Below are positions 14,132-22,485 of a stretch of 33,388 bases of DNA, piece by piece (position 1 is the first letter of the stretch; every line of letters begins with the position of its first letter). Under the pieces are notes generated by a model that had not been told where the DNA came from, made no database searches, and saw nothing but the letters and a program-made list of their open reading frames with translations. The stretch is from assembly GCA_024685655.1 (NCBI GenBank), contig JAIKVO010000266.1, forward strand, positions 1 through 33,388, in the 5' to 3' direction. The position numbers and the translations under genes are program-made. The stretch comes from Treponemataceae bacterium. Its GTDB lineage: Bacteria > Spirochaetota > Spirochaetia > Treponematales > Treponemataceae.

Positions 14132-15240
14132 TTACTTTTCTGCAAAATAGCTTGAAACCGCGTATAAAGGCAGGTTATCGAAGCGGCTCTCTTTTCTGTA
14201 ATCAGACATGGAAATCCGTAGACCATGAAGCGAAGCATCCTTGTCGAGTACAGCTTTCAAACTCCGCGATCGTAGATTTTCTTCGGCTTTTACCTCAATC
14301 GACAAGGCTGCGTTTTCATGCTGCATCACAAAATCAATTTCTGAGGTTGAATTATCGTTTGTGTAATAATAAAGAGCAGAACTTTTGCATGAGGCAATCT
14401 GTTGTTCAACAAACTGCTCTGTGAACGCGCCTTTATATTCCTCGAAAATTGAATTTCCCAAAAGAATGTCTTTTATCGGGGTGTTCGTCAATGCTCCGAA
14501 TAATCCACAGTCATTCATAAAAAGCTTAAATGCGGTGTAATCTTCATAAAATTTAAGCGGCATCGTGATTTTTGAAACTCTTGTCACTTTATGAACGATT
14601 CTTGCGTCACAAAGCCATTGGATCGCATTCTCGAATTCTGCAGCCCTTGCGCCTTTTCTAATTGTGCCGTAAACGAATTTTTTGTTTTCTTTTGCAAGTT
14701 GAGATGGAATTGAATTCCATACAATCCTTATTTTTGCTATTTAAGCGAAGTTAAGATATTTTCTTTTTGGATTTCGCCGAGCGCAAGTAAAAACTCGTTG
14801 AAATTGAGCGGAAAAAGACGTAGTGTATCGACCTTTCCGACAGGAAAAGATTCTCCTTGATGATATTTTATACCGAGCAGTGAACAGGCTGCTACAATGT
14901 GATACTCGCTTGCATCTTCTGAAAAGTATTTCAAAGAACCCAAAGCTTTTGGAAGCTCCTGAATTTCATCAAGAAAAATGAGCGTTTTTTCAGGTTCCAC
15001 AGGCTTTTTTGCAATGGCAGAAATCACTCGTACGATTCTTTTTGTGTCGTAATCCGAAAACAAATCCTTAACTTTGGGATTGTTGTCACAATTAATTTTT
15101 ATGTAGTACTTGTATTCATTTCTTCCGAATTCGTCTAGAAGCCATGTTTTACCAACCTGACGTGCTCCCTCTAAAACAAGAGGTTTTCTGTCTGCTGATT
15201 CTTTCCATTCCAAAAGTTCTTTGTACAGCATACGTTTCAT
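14132..15240 (-). pseudogene. Decayed AAA ATPase (AAA_14/DUF4143 family) with an internal deletion and frameshift
   Basis: 15240-14737 encodes the N-terminal ATPase half (167 aa): Walker A GARQVGKT at residues 25-32, Walker B LIFLDEIQ, and PLNFNEFLLALGE. It stops at TAG 14737. From about 14736 a different frame continues with IRIVWNSIPSQLAKENKKF, ARAAEFENAIQWLCD and, after 14587, LPLKFYEDYTAFKLFMNDCGLFGAL to EIDFVMQ and the end at 14132, the DUF4143 C-terminal half. In intact relatives roughly 80 residues (the YxxxGGMPE region) separate these halves; here they are nearly adjacent and out of frame. The sensor reads ACSLLG rather than AGSLLG. A TACTAT box ends six bases before the ATG, so the relic may still be transcribed. 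It is adjacent to the icd terminator. Confidence 0.85.
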
Positions 15241-15291
15241 GCTCTTATAGTAACACTTTTCTGGGGATAAAATTACATCTAATGTGTTCGC

Positions 15292-15336
15292 AAAAAAAAT
15301 CCCTTCACAACACTTTCTTGCTGTGAAAGGATTTTT
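15292..15336 (-). terminator. Intrinsic terminator of icd (possibly bidirectional)
   Basis: On the minus strand AATCCTTTCACA pairs with TGTGAAGGGATT (12 pairs, one G-U; arms 15322-15333 and 15298-15309) around a 12-base loop, followed by a run of eight T. On the plus strand the second arm runs into five T. It lies just downstream of the icd stop codon. Confidence 0.9.
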
Positions 15337-15355
15337 CGGTGCACCGTCGTTTTGT

Positions 15356-16552
15356 TTACAGCTTGGCGGCGATTCTGTCGATGAAGTCCCAGGAGTTGAG
15401 TATTTCTTTGGCAGGTGGCTCTGCGAGTGCTTTAAGGTCGCCGGTCATTACGCCTTCTTCTATAAGGTCGAGCGTGGCTTTCTCAAGTTTTTTTGCGAAA
15501 GCGGCAAGTTCCGGTGTGTCGTCAAGCTCGGCTCGTTTTGCGAGTGCGCCTGTCCACGCAAAAATAAGCGCGACTGGGTTTGTGCTTGTCTTCTCGCCTT
15601 TCATGTAGCGGTAGTAGTGGCGCTGTACCGTGCCGTGAGCTGCTTCATATTCAAACTTTCCGTCCGGCGACACAAGAACGCTCGTCATCATTGAAAGGCT
15701 TCCGTTTGCGGATGCAACCATGTCGCTCATAACGTCGCCGTCGTAGTTCTTGCAAGCCCACAAAAGACCGCCCTCGCTTTTCATAACGCGCGCGACGGCA
15801 TCGTCTATAAGCGTGTAGAAGTAGGTGAGACCGTTCTTTTCGAAATCATCTTTAAACTCTGTGTCGAACACGTTCTGGAAAATCTCTTTGAAGCGGCCGT
15901 CGTATGTCTTGCTGATTGTGTCTTTTGTTGCGAACCATACGTCAACTTTTTCATCGAGCGCATAGCGGAAACAGCAGCGTGCGAAGTTTTCTATTGATTT
16001 GTCGAGGTTGTGGATTCCCTGAAGAATTCCTGGGCCGGAAAGTTCCGCTATTGTTTTGCGGATTTCTTTTCCGTCTGCGCCTGTGAAAACGAGCTCTGCT
16101 TTTCCAGGACCGTCAACGTGCATCTCGCAGTTCTTGTAGACATCGCCGTATGCATGGCGTCCCATGATGAATGGTTTTTTCCAGCTTTTGACTGCCGGCT
16201 TGACGTTAGAAACTATAATCGGCTTGCGGAAAACTGTTCCGTCCAGCTCTGCCCTGATAATACCGTTCGGACTTGGTGTAAGCTGCTTAAGGTTGTATTC
16301 TTTCACCCGTGCTGCATTCGACGTGATTGTGGCGCATTTTACACCTACGCCGAGTCTTTTGATGGCTGCCGCGGCTTCGTATGTTATCTTGTCATCAGTG
16401 TCATCTCTCTTTTTAAGTCCTAGGTCGTAATACTCCGTTTTTAAGTCGATGTATGGAGTAAGCAGTTTCTCTTTTATGACAGCCCACAGAACGCGTGTCA
16501 TCTCGTCACCGTCAAGTTCGGCTATAGAATTTTTCATCTGGATTTTAGCCAT
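15356..16552 (-). CDS. icd: NADP-dependent isocitrate dehydrogenase (eukaryotic-like homodimeric type)
   Basis: The 398-aa enzyme oxidises and decarboxylates isocitrate to 2-oxoglutarate with NADP. It belongs to the type II group with mitochondrial/cytosolic IDH1 and IDH2 rather than the E. coli type. Visible segments are [13 protein letters not shown] at the N-terminus, [48 protein letters not shown], the metal-binding [18 protein letters not shown] (about 260-277) and [12 protein letters not shown]. No other TCA gene is nearby; in a fermentative spirochaete it would supply 2-oxoglutarate for glutamate and NADPH for synthesis. The start is supported by AGAGGT upstream. It is separated from trpA by 343 bases and has its own terminator. 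Confidence 0.95.
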   Translation of the reverse strand: MAKIQMKNSIAELDGDEMTRVLWAVIKEKLLTPYIDLKTEYYDLGLKKRDDTDDKITYEAAAAIKRLGVGVKCATITSNAARVKEYNLKQLTPSPNGIIRAELDGTVFRKPIIVSNVKPAVKSWKKPFIMGRHAYGDVYKNCEMHVDGPGKAELVFTGADGKEIRKTIAELSGPGILQGIHNLDKSIENFARCCFRYALDEKVDVWFATKDTISKTYDGRFKEIFQNVFDTEFKDDFEKNGLTYFYTLIDDAVARVMKSEGGLLWACKNYDGDVMSDMVASANGSLSMMTSVLVSPDGKFEYEAAHGTVQRHYYRYMKGEKTSTNPVALIFAWTGALAKRAELDDTPELAAFAKKLEKATLDLIEEGVMTGDLKALAEPPAKEILNSWDFIDRIAAKL

Positions 16553-16895
16553 GTTCTACCTCTTTTTTTATGCGCTCGTCAGGATTTGAATGCAGCGGAA
16601 GTCAATGTTCCGGTTTGTAAAAAGTTTGTCATGCGGCGCAATCTTTAAAAAGCCGTGTTAGCACTGTTTCAAACTAATATACGGCTCTTAAGAATACCAT
16701 ATTTTGAACATACGACGCAAGTTTCAGTGAACTTTGAACCCGTAATTTTCGCACGACCCGCACAAACGAAAAATCAAATCTGGCTACATTACTCGCACGC
16801 CGCACTTGTCGCATTTTCGCTCAGATTTCCCGCACTTCATTGTCACAAAATCCGCGCACGCCACAGTCGCCACATCGCGCAAGCCCTAAGTCACA
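16553..16895 (-). other. Intergenic region between trpA and icd: hairpin with T-run and a possible icd promoter
   Basis: No convincing gene lies here. On the minus strand AGCCGT-ATATTAG can pair with CTAAC-ACGGCT (16651-16686, small bulge), followed by TTTTTAAAG. Only about six bases upstream of it is a possible promoter: TTGCGT (16715-16720), an 18-base spacer and TATTCT (16691-16696). The hairpin is therefore either the trp operon terminator, 210 bases after trpA, or an attenuator at the head of an icd leader. The stretch 16735-16890 is rich in GTGCG words on the minus strand and holds nothing I can identify. Confidence 0.4.
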
Positions 16896-17651
16896 TCAGC
16901 ACATCCCGCAAAGCTCGCGCGCCTTTGCTTCCACCGCAGTAGAAAGTTTCTCCGCGTCGCCCTGCATCTCCGTGATAATCCGCACAAAAACAGACCCTGC
17001 CACAATCGCCTCTACAGAATCTGCGAGCGCTTTCGCCTGCACGCCTGTCGAAATGCCAAAACCGCCGTAAACCTTGCTTCCGCCCTCGCTAACCTTCTGC
17101 AAAAACGAAAGCGTCGCGTCATCGATTTTCGTGTCAGAGCCAGTGATGCCAGTCCTTAGCGCGGCATAAATATACGGAAAACCGGCATGCGCAAGCTTTG
17201 AAAGACGCTCTGTGCTCATAGAAGGAGCCGCCACCGGGATATTCACCATTCCGTTCGCCTTGCAGGATGCCGTCAACCCCTCGTCGTAGTCAAACGGCAA
17301 ATCCGGGATAATCATTCCCTTAACGCCAACCTCGGCAGCCCTCCGGCAAAAATCCGCGACCCCGGGTGTATAGACAAGGCTTCCGTAACTCATCAGATAA
17401 ATTGTCGTCTGTGGAAACTCGCTGTGAATCGCCGCAATAAAATTAAGTCCGTCCGAAGTCCTGTAGCCGCGCTCCAAAACCTTCGTGCAAGCCGTCTGTA
17501 TCGCAGGACCGTCCGCGCTGGGGTCGGAAAAAGGCAGCTGAATCTCAAGGATGTCCGCGCCACCCCGAATAAGAGCACGAGCCGCTGTAAGCGCAAGTTC
17601 GTCCGTCGGGTACCCCGCAACAAGATGGCTCATAAGTTTTATTTTATTCAT
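16896..17651 (-). CDS. trpA: Tryptophan synthase alpha chain
   Basis: The 251-aa subunit cleaves indole-3-glycerol phosphate to indole and passes it to TrpB. The catalytic pair is Glu36 in GADILEIQLPFSDP and Asp47 in SADGPAIQ, the same spacing as Glu49/Asp60 of the Salmonella enzyme. The later VKGMIIPDLPFDY, AAPSMSTERL, ALRTGITGSDT and GGFGIS segments follow in order. The start at 17651 is fixed by AGGAG six bases upstream; an open frame extends to 17687 without support. It is about 15 residues shorter than enteric TrpA. It is the last gene of the operon and is split from trpB by 213 bases of hairpin-rich DNA. Confidence 0.95.
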   Translation of the reverse strand: MNKIKLMSHLVAGYPTDELALTAARALIRGGADILEIQLPFSDPSADGPAIQTACTKVLERGYRTSDGLNFIAAIHSEFPQTTIYLMSYGSLVYTPGVADFCRRAAEVGVKGMIIPDLPFDYDEGLTASCKANGMVNIPVAAPSMSTERLSKLAHAGFPYIYAALRTGITGSDTKIDDATLSFLQKVSEGGSKVYGGFGISTGVQAKALADSVEAIVAGSVFVRIITEMQGDAEKLSTAVEAKARELCGMC

Positions 17652-17674
17652 TTTATTCTCCTGTAAGAAATTAT

Positions 17675-17860
17675 AATTGGCGCACACGGTGCTCAGCGGC
17701 GCTTCACACCGTGCCGCTATGTCCGCGGTTCCCTTTCGGTCAGCCTACGCACTCGCCCGTTTGCTCCGCAAACTGTCTCGCTTGCGTTGGCCGCTTCGCC
17801 CAAACTCACATTTCATGTTCGTTCCGGGCTCGCGCCGCTCCCAGCGCTTGCGCATGTAGC
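17675..17860. repeat. GC-rich hairpin element between trpB and trpA
   Basis: CACGGTG (17685-17691) pairs with CACCGTG (17707-17713), GTTTGC (17759-17764) with GCAAAC (17768-17773), and further GCGC-rich arms follow to 17860. No coding frame is convincing. All other trp genes overlap or nearly touch except at the trpD/trpC junction, where another such element sits, so both look like insertions or folded mRNA spacers. Confidence 0.55.
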
Positions 17861-17864
17861 GCAT

Positions 17865-19121
17865 TCACATGCTTTTAGCTTCGTGAATGTCTTTGTTCGT
17901 TTCAAGACGCTCAATTTCCGCATGAAGGAAATCGAGCCACTCTTTCGGGCGGAAGACAGGGCTTGTAATAAAAACGTCCTTGTCGCCGCGCCCACTCATG
18001 TTGATTATCACGGCTTGATCCGCCGGAATTTCTTTTGCAAGCTTTATTGCCGCCGCGCCGGCGTGTGCAGATTCCAGCGCGAAAAGAATGCCTTCGTTTT
18101 TTGCGAAAAACTGAACGGCTTCAAGAGCTTCTTTGTCCAGCACAGAAGTAAACTCAATTCTACCGGCGCGGCCAAGCGCAGCTAACTGAGGGCCTATTCC
18201 GCAATAATCAAGGCCGGCGGAGATAGAGCGGGTAGGGAGAGCCTGTCCGTCTTCATCAAGAAGGAAGCGGCTTTTGTAGCCCTGCATAATTCCGTCACGG
18301 GCGGCGTTTCCTGTCATTCGGCTAGCGTTCTCGCCTACGTTCGGGCCTATTCCGCCTGCTTCCGCCCCAATAAGACGTGGTTCTTTTTCGTTGATGAACG
18401 GCTCAAAAAAGCCGATTGAGTTTGAGCCGCCGCCTACGCAGGCAACCATCGCACCGATTTTTATTCCGCGTTCTGCGCACTGTTTTTTCACTTCGCGCCC
18501 GATGACACTCTGAAACTCGCGAACGATATCCGGGAACGGAGCGGGACCGAGTGCGCTTCCAAGAACGTAGTGAGTGTCATCGGGGTGCGCCGCCCAGTCA
18601 CGCATTGCTTCGTTGACAGCATCTTTTAATGTACGGCTTCCGCTCGTAACAGGATGAACTTTTGCGCCGTACAATTCCATTGCGGCAACATTCGGCTGTT
18701 GGCGGCGCACGTCAACTTCTCCCATGTAAATAGTGCAATCTAGACCGAGTTTTGCGCAGGCGGCGGCGGTTGCTAGTCCGTGCTGGCCTGCTCCAGTTTC
18801 CGCGATGATTCTTTTTTTGCCCATCCGTTTTGCAAGAAGACATTGCCCGATGGCGTTGTTTATTTTATGCGCGCCGGTATTCGCAAGTCCTTCAAGCTTT
18901 ATGTAGATTTGTGCGCCGCCCAAAAGTTTCGTTGCAGTGGGGGCAAAGTAAAGCGGAGTCTCGCGTCCAATGTAATCCCTTCGGATAATATCAAGCTCGT
19001 CCAAAAAGCTTTTGTCAGCCATTGCTTCATTAAAAGCAACTTCTAGTTCGTCGAGAGGGCGGCGCAGAACTTCTGCCACATATTTACCGCCGAAGTTGTC
19101 AAAAAATCCGTTATCACTCAT
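17865..19121 (-). CDS. trpB: Tryptophan synthase beta chain
   Basis: The 418-aa PLP enzyme joins indole and serine to give tryptophan. Lys86 in NTGAHKINNA forms the Schiff base with PLP; RIIAETGAGQHGLATAAACAKLG, the GGGSNSIGFF phosphate loop, and SAGLDYCGIGPQ are all in place. It belongs to the standard TrpB1 type that pairs with TrpA, not the stand-alone TrpB2. The C-terminus has an extension ending ERLETNKDIHEAKSM. The start is supported by GGAGA inside the end of trpCF, with which it overlaps by eight bases. Confidence 0.97.
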   Translation of the reverse strand: MSDNGFFDNFGGKYVAEVLRRPLDELEVAFNEAMADKSFLDELDIIRRDYIGRETPLYFAPTATKLLGGAQIYIKLEGLANTGAHKINNAIGQCLLAKRMGKKRIIAETGAGQHGLATAAACAKLGLDCTIYMGEVDVRRQQPNVAAMELYGAKVHPVTSGSRTLKDAVNEAMRDWAAHPDDTHYVLGSALGPAPFPDIVREFQSVIGREVKKQCAERGIKIGAMVACVGGGSNSIGFFEPFINEKEPRLIGAEAGGIGPNVGENASRMTGNAARDGIMQGYKSRFLLDEDGQALPTRSISAGLDYCGIGPQLAALGRAGRIEFTSVLDKEALEAVQFFAKNEGILFALESAHAGAAAIKLAKEIPADQAVIINMSGRGDKDVFITSPVFRPKEWLDFLHAEIERLETNKDIHEAKSM

Positions 19122-20724
19122 AAAAAATCTCCGTCATCAGTTTTTCCATTTTATTTGCGTCTTTTATTCCCGGCGCGGATTCAATTCCGCTTGAAACATC
19201 AATCAGTTCCGGCGAAAAACGCTTTACAAGTTCTGCCGCGTTTTCGGGGTTTATTCCGCCGCTAAGCCACAGAATGCCGAGTGAACTTGCTTTTTCAACA
19301 ATCTCGCCAGAAAGCGTTGTTCCAGTTCCGCCGTAACGCGCATCGCCAGAAGCGTTCTGTGAACTCGCGTTTTTCGCATCGATAAGTACGCGCGGAAAAC
19401 CGCTTTTGTAAAGCTCCAATACTTTCAAAAGCTCGCTCTCATCTGCCACTGGAATCGCGACGTATCCAAGTTTTCCTTGTGCTTTTTCCGGTATGCCGTG
19501 GAACTGTATTCCGTCTAAAACGCCTTGTTCACAAAGTTCTATCGCAGCTTTTCCTTCTTGGCTTTCCATCTCCACTATAACGCCAACCATCAGCGGCATT
19601 TTGCGCTCTTGTAAAAGCGCGTTTTCTTGGAGCGCGGCGCGGATTTCTTTTATTTTTTCTTTGTCTTCCACGCGGTTTGTCCGCTTTGATTTTTCAGCAA
19701 AAACAAAGCCGATTATGTCCGCGCCAAGTTCCTGCGCCAAAAGCGCGTCTTCTTTCCGGGTAAGGCCGCAAATCTTTACAAGCGACTTTCCGTTTTTTTC
19801 CGCAAGCTTTACGGCTAGTTTTTTCCAAAACGAATATGCGCCTGTAATTTTTTGCATTGTGTTTTGCATAGCGCCGGAAGCTGCTGTGTCCGAATTTTGC
19901 GCTGCGTTCGTGAACGCTTTAACAAGTTTTTCTGCTTCTTCTGGGTTTCTTGCGGCTGCTTCCCCGATAAGAACTCCGTCAAATCCAAGATTCCCGACAA
20001 AATCGGCGGCTTCCGGGCTTGTTACACCGGATTCCGAGATTACGCGTGGAAAAGGAAAGTCCGCGTTTTTCTCGGCAAAGAGTTTTTGTATCTTTGCTTT
20101 AAGCTTAAGCGGAATTAAAAGGTCGATTGTGAATGTTTTTAAGTCACGCGAGTTTATGCCGAGCACGATTTTGTCATCCGCACTCATGCGGTGCGCTTTT
20201 TCGAGCGCGGAAAAAGCTTTTTGTAAGTCGGAATCTTCGCGCACTTCAAGCAGAACGGCAATTCCAAGTGAAAATGCTTTTTCTGCCATGCGTAAAAGAG
20301 TTTCTTCCGGCAATATCCGCGCTATTAAAAGAACTGCGTCCGCACCGCAAAGATACGCTATCTCAACTTCTTCTTCTGAAAGAAGAAAATCTTTGCGCAA
20401 GACGGCAACGGCATTTCCCGCGCCCTCGCACGCTTGCTGCAAGTCGATAAGGTTTCCGTGAAAAAAGTTTTCTTCCGTAAGACAGGATATAGCCGCTGTT
20501 CCTGCTTTTTTATACGCAACGGCAGTAGCTTTCGCATCTAAATCCGGCGCGATAAGCCCTTTTGACGGTGAGGCTCGTTTTATTTCAAGAATCGTTCCGG
20601 CTTTTGGCAAAAAAGACACAATAGGACGCGTTCTTTTTGAAGGAACAGCGTGTCCGTAAGCAAAGCCTTTTTCCCGGATGTCGGCGCGGCGTTTTTCTAT
20701 AATTCGTGTAAGTATATCGTCCAT
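19114..20724 (-). CDS. trpCF: Fused indole-3-glycerol phosphate synthase / phosphoribosylanthranilate isomerase
   Basis: The 536-aa protein is bifunctional, in the same order as enteric TrpCF. The TrpC part (about 1-250) has ILEIKRASPSKGLI, AISCLTEENFF, LRKDFLLSEEEVEIAYLCGAD and GINSRDLKTF. The TrpF part (about 305-536) has VKICGLTRKEDALLAQELGADIIGFVFAEKSKR, GIQFHG, LIDAK, GGTGTT and LSGGINPENAAEL. The usual LHG of TrpF is FHG here. A 40-residue linker joins the halves. The ATG at 20724 is chosen because family similarity begins there (MDDILTRIIEKRRADI). No good ribosome site precedes it, as the hairpin element abuts the start, so its translation may be weak or regulated by that structure. 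Confidence 0.93.
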   Translation of the reverse strand: MDDILTRIIEKRRADIREKGFAYGHAVPSKRTRPIVSFLPKAGTILEIKRASPSKGLIAPDLDAKATAVAYKKAGTAAISCLTEENFFHGNLIDLQQACEGAGNAVAVLRKDFLLSEEEVEIAYLCGADAVLLIARILPEETLLRMAEKAFSLGIAVLLEVREDSDLQKAFSALEKAHRMSADDKIVLGINSRDLKTFTIDLLIPLKLKAKIQKLFAEKNADFPFPRVISESGVTSPEAADFVGNLGFDGVLIGEAAARNPEEAEKLVKAFTNAAQNSDTAASGAMQNTMQKITGAYSFWKKLAVKLAEKNGKSLVKICGLTRKEDALLAQELGADIIGFVFAEKSKRTNRVEDKEKIKEIRAALQENALLQERKMPLMVGVIVEMESQEGKAAIELCEQGVLDGIQFHGIPEKAQGKLGYVAIPVADESELLKVLELYKSGFPRVLIDAKNASSQNASGDARYGGTGTTLSGEIVEKASSLGILWLSGGINPENAAELVKRFSPELIDVSSGIESAPGIKDANKMEKLMTEIFYE

Positions 20725-20734
20725 AGTATTTTCG

Positions 20735-20860
20735 CTTGGGGGCGTTACGGGGGCAAAACTGAAGTCAGTTAAGCCCCCGTACAGGGGGTCGCGCAAGACA
20801 CCGCAGTCCGCCGTTTTAGGCGGCGAGGAGTCTGGAGCGTAGGGGGTGCCCCCTCCTGCA
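20735..20860. repeat. GC-rich three-hairpin element between trpGD and trpCF
   Basis: TACGGGGGC (20746-20754) pairs with GCCCCCGTA (20773-20781), enclosing AACTGA/TCAGTT (20757-20762 with 20765-20770). CCGCC (20808-20812) pairs with GGCGG (20819-20823), and AGGGGG (20841-20846) with CCCCCT (20849-20854). The element sits inside the trp transcript, in the only other gap of the operon, and directly before the trpCF start. Confidence 0.65.
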
Positions 20861-20874
20861 AATCCATCCGTACC

Positions 20875-22485
20875 CTATGCGCTCAGTGCTTCGCTCACTG
20901 TTTGGATTTCTTTCAGTTTCGCGAGTGTTTTTCCTGAATCAATTGCATCCAACGCCATGTCGTAGCCTTCTTTAAGGTTGGCGGCTTTTCCGCAAAGATA
21001 AAGCACTGCTCCCGCGTTAAGCCCGACTGCGTAGCGTATTGTGCGCCGTCCGCCGCCGTTAAGGACTTCAAGCGCAAGTTTAGCGTTGTCGCTTCCGTTT
21101 CCGCCGTAAAGCTCGTTTTCATCCGCGTCCGTAATGCCAAAGTCCGCAGGATTTATTGAATACTGGTTTTCACTTCCGTTCTCATCGATTTGGTACACTC
21201 GCGTCAATGCACACGGAGAAATTTCGTCATAGCCGTCTTCGGAGTTGACGACCATAACGCGCTTTGCGCCCAATGATTTTGCAGCGTGAGCGTAATCTTT
21301 CAGAAGCTCTTTTGAGTAAACGCCAAGAACCTCGAACTCTGCGTTCGCAGGGTTCAAAAGCGGGCCGAGTACGTTGAAAATCGTTTTGATGCCCAATGCC
21401 TTCCTGATTGGCGCGGCGAATCGCATTGCAGAGTGATATACAGGAGCCATAAGGAAGCCGAAACCTGTTTTCTTTATAAGCTCAGCTGTCTCTTCTGGTT
21501 TTGCCATGATGTTTATTCCGAGAGCCTCAAAAAAATCGGCTGCTCCAGATTTGCTGGAGACTGCGCGGTTTCCGTGTTTTGCCATGACTTGTCCGCAGCT
21601 CGCCGCGACCAGTGCCGACATTGACGAAATGTTGAAAGAGCCTTTTCCGTCTCCGCCTGTTCCTACGATTTCAGCAAGACCTGTGTTCGAAAGAGGAAAC
21701 TTAGTCTTTTTTACGAGCATAACCATTGCGGCTCCGCTCATTTCCTCGGCAGTCGGCAGTCCGCGGCTCGCCATTGCTGTAAGAACTGCTGACGCTATTT
21801 TTTCGTCCATTGTGCCGTCCGTAAGCTCGCTTATGAAACTCGCTGTCTGCTGGCGGCTTAAAGGCTGTTTTTTGTCTATCAGCTGGTTAAGAATAAGGAC
21901 GTGCGAGATATTTTCGCGGCTGTAGTTAAGGAACGCCTTGAAAAGAGAGTCGCCTTTTTCGCTCGCAATGCTTTCCGGGTGGAATTGAACGCCCTCAATT
22001 ACAAGTGTTTTGTGGCGGATTCCCATTATGTCGCCGTCTTTGGCGCGAGCAGAAACTTCAAACTCGCTTGGCAGCGATTTTTCTTCCACAACGAGCGAGT
22101 GGTAGCGCGTAAAGTTGCCTTTAAGCCCGATGTTTCTGAATATGCCTCGGCCGTCTGTTTTTATTTCTTCGACGATTCCGTGGCGGATATATTTCGCGCT
22201 GACGATGTTTGCACCGAAAGCCGCGCCTATAGCCTGGTGTCCAAGGCAGATTCCAAGAATCGGGAGTTTTCCGGCAAAGTGTTTAATCACTTCGATAGAA
22301 ATGCCGGCTTCTGCAGGAGTTCCTGGGCCTGGACCGACTACGATGTGGCTTGGCGCGGCTGCTTGTATTTCTGCGATTGTGCTTTCTTCAGAGCGGAAAA
22401 CGCACACTTTGTCACCGGAAACGCGTTCCAGTGATTGTACTATATTAAAAGTAAAACTGTCTTTGTTATCGATAAATGCGATCAT
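20875..22485 (-). CDS. trpGD: Fused anthranilate synthase glutaminase / anthranilate phosphoribosyltransferase
   Basis: The 536-aa protein has a TrpG amidotransferase (about 1-190) and a TrpD transferase (about 198-530), as in E. coli. The glutaminase triad is Cys80 in LGICLGHQAIG, with His169 and Glu171 in VQFHPES. The TrpD part has EIVGTGGDGKGSFNIS, the KHGNRAVSSKSGAADFFEALG segment and NVLGPLLNPANA, which bind PRPP and anthranilate. With TrpE it makes anthranilate and then phosphoribosylanthranilate. It overlaps trpE by four bases (ATGA) and has the strong site AAGGAGG. Confidence 0.97.
   Translation of the reverse strand: MIAFIDNKDSFTFNIVQSLERVSGDKVCVFRSEESTIAEIQAAAPSHIVVGPGPGTPAEAGISIEVIKHFAGKLPILGICLGHQAIGAAFGANIVSAKYIRHGIVEEIKTDGRGIFRNIGLKGNFTRYHSLVVEEKSLPSEFEVSARAKDGDIMGIRHKTLVIEGVQFHPESIASEKGDSLFKAFLNYSRENISHVLILNQLIDKKQPLSRQQTASFISELTDGTMDEKIASAVLTAMASRGLPTAEEMSGAAMVMLVKKTKFPLSNTGLAEIVGTGGDGKGSFNISSMSALVAASCGQVMAKHGNRAVSSKSGAADFFEALGINIMAKPEETAELIKKTGFGFLMAPVYHSAMRFAAPIRKALGIKTIFNVLGPLLNPANAEFEVLGVYSKELLKDYAHAAKSLGAKRVMVVNSEDGYDEISPCALTRVYQIDENGSENQYSINPADFGITDADENELYGGNGSDNAKLALEVLNGGGRRTIRYAVGLNAGAVLYLCGKAANLKEGYDMALDAIDSGKTLAKLKEIQTVSEALSA

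Noticed and set aside
14710-14728. 17-bp palindrome around GGAATTCAATTCC in the ATPase relic
   Set aside because: It is explained by the conserved Trp-Asn-Ser-Ile-Pro codons of the family and needs no regulatory role.
16655-16942. 95-codon plus-strand open frame in the trpA-icd gap
   Set aside because: It runs into trpA antisense, has no ribosome site and an odd His/Ser/Arg-rich composition without a recognisable fold.
19493-20461. 322-codon plus-strand open frame opposite trpCF
   Set aside because: It is antisense to a clear fused enzyme, its translation is Ser/Ala-rich low-complexity shadow sequence, and it has no ribosome site or homology that I can see.
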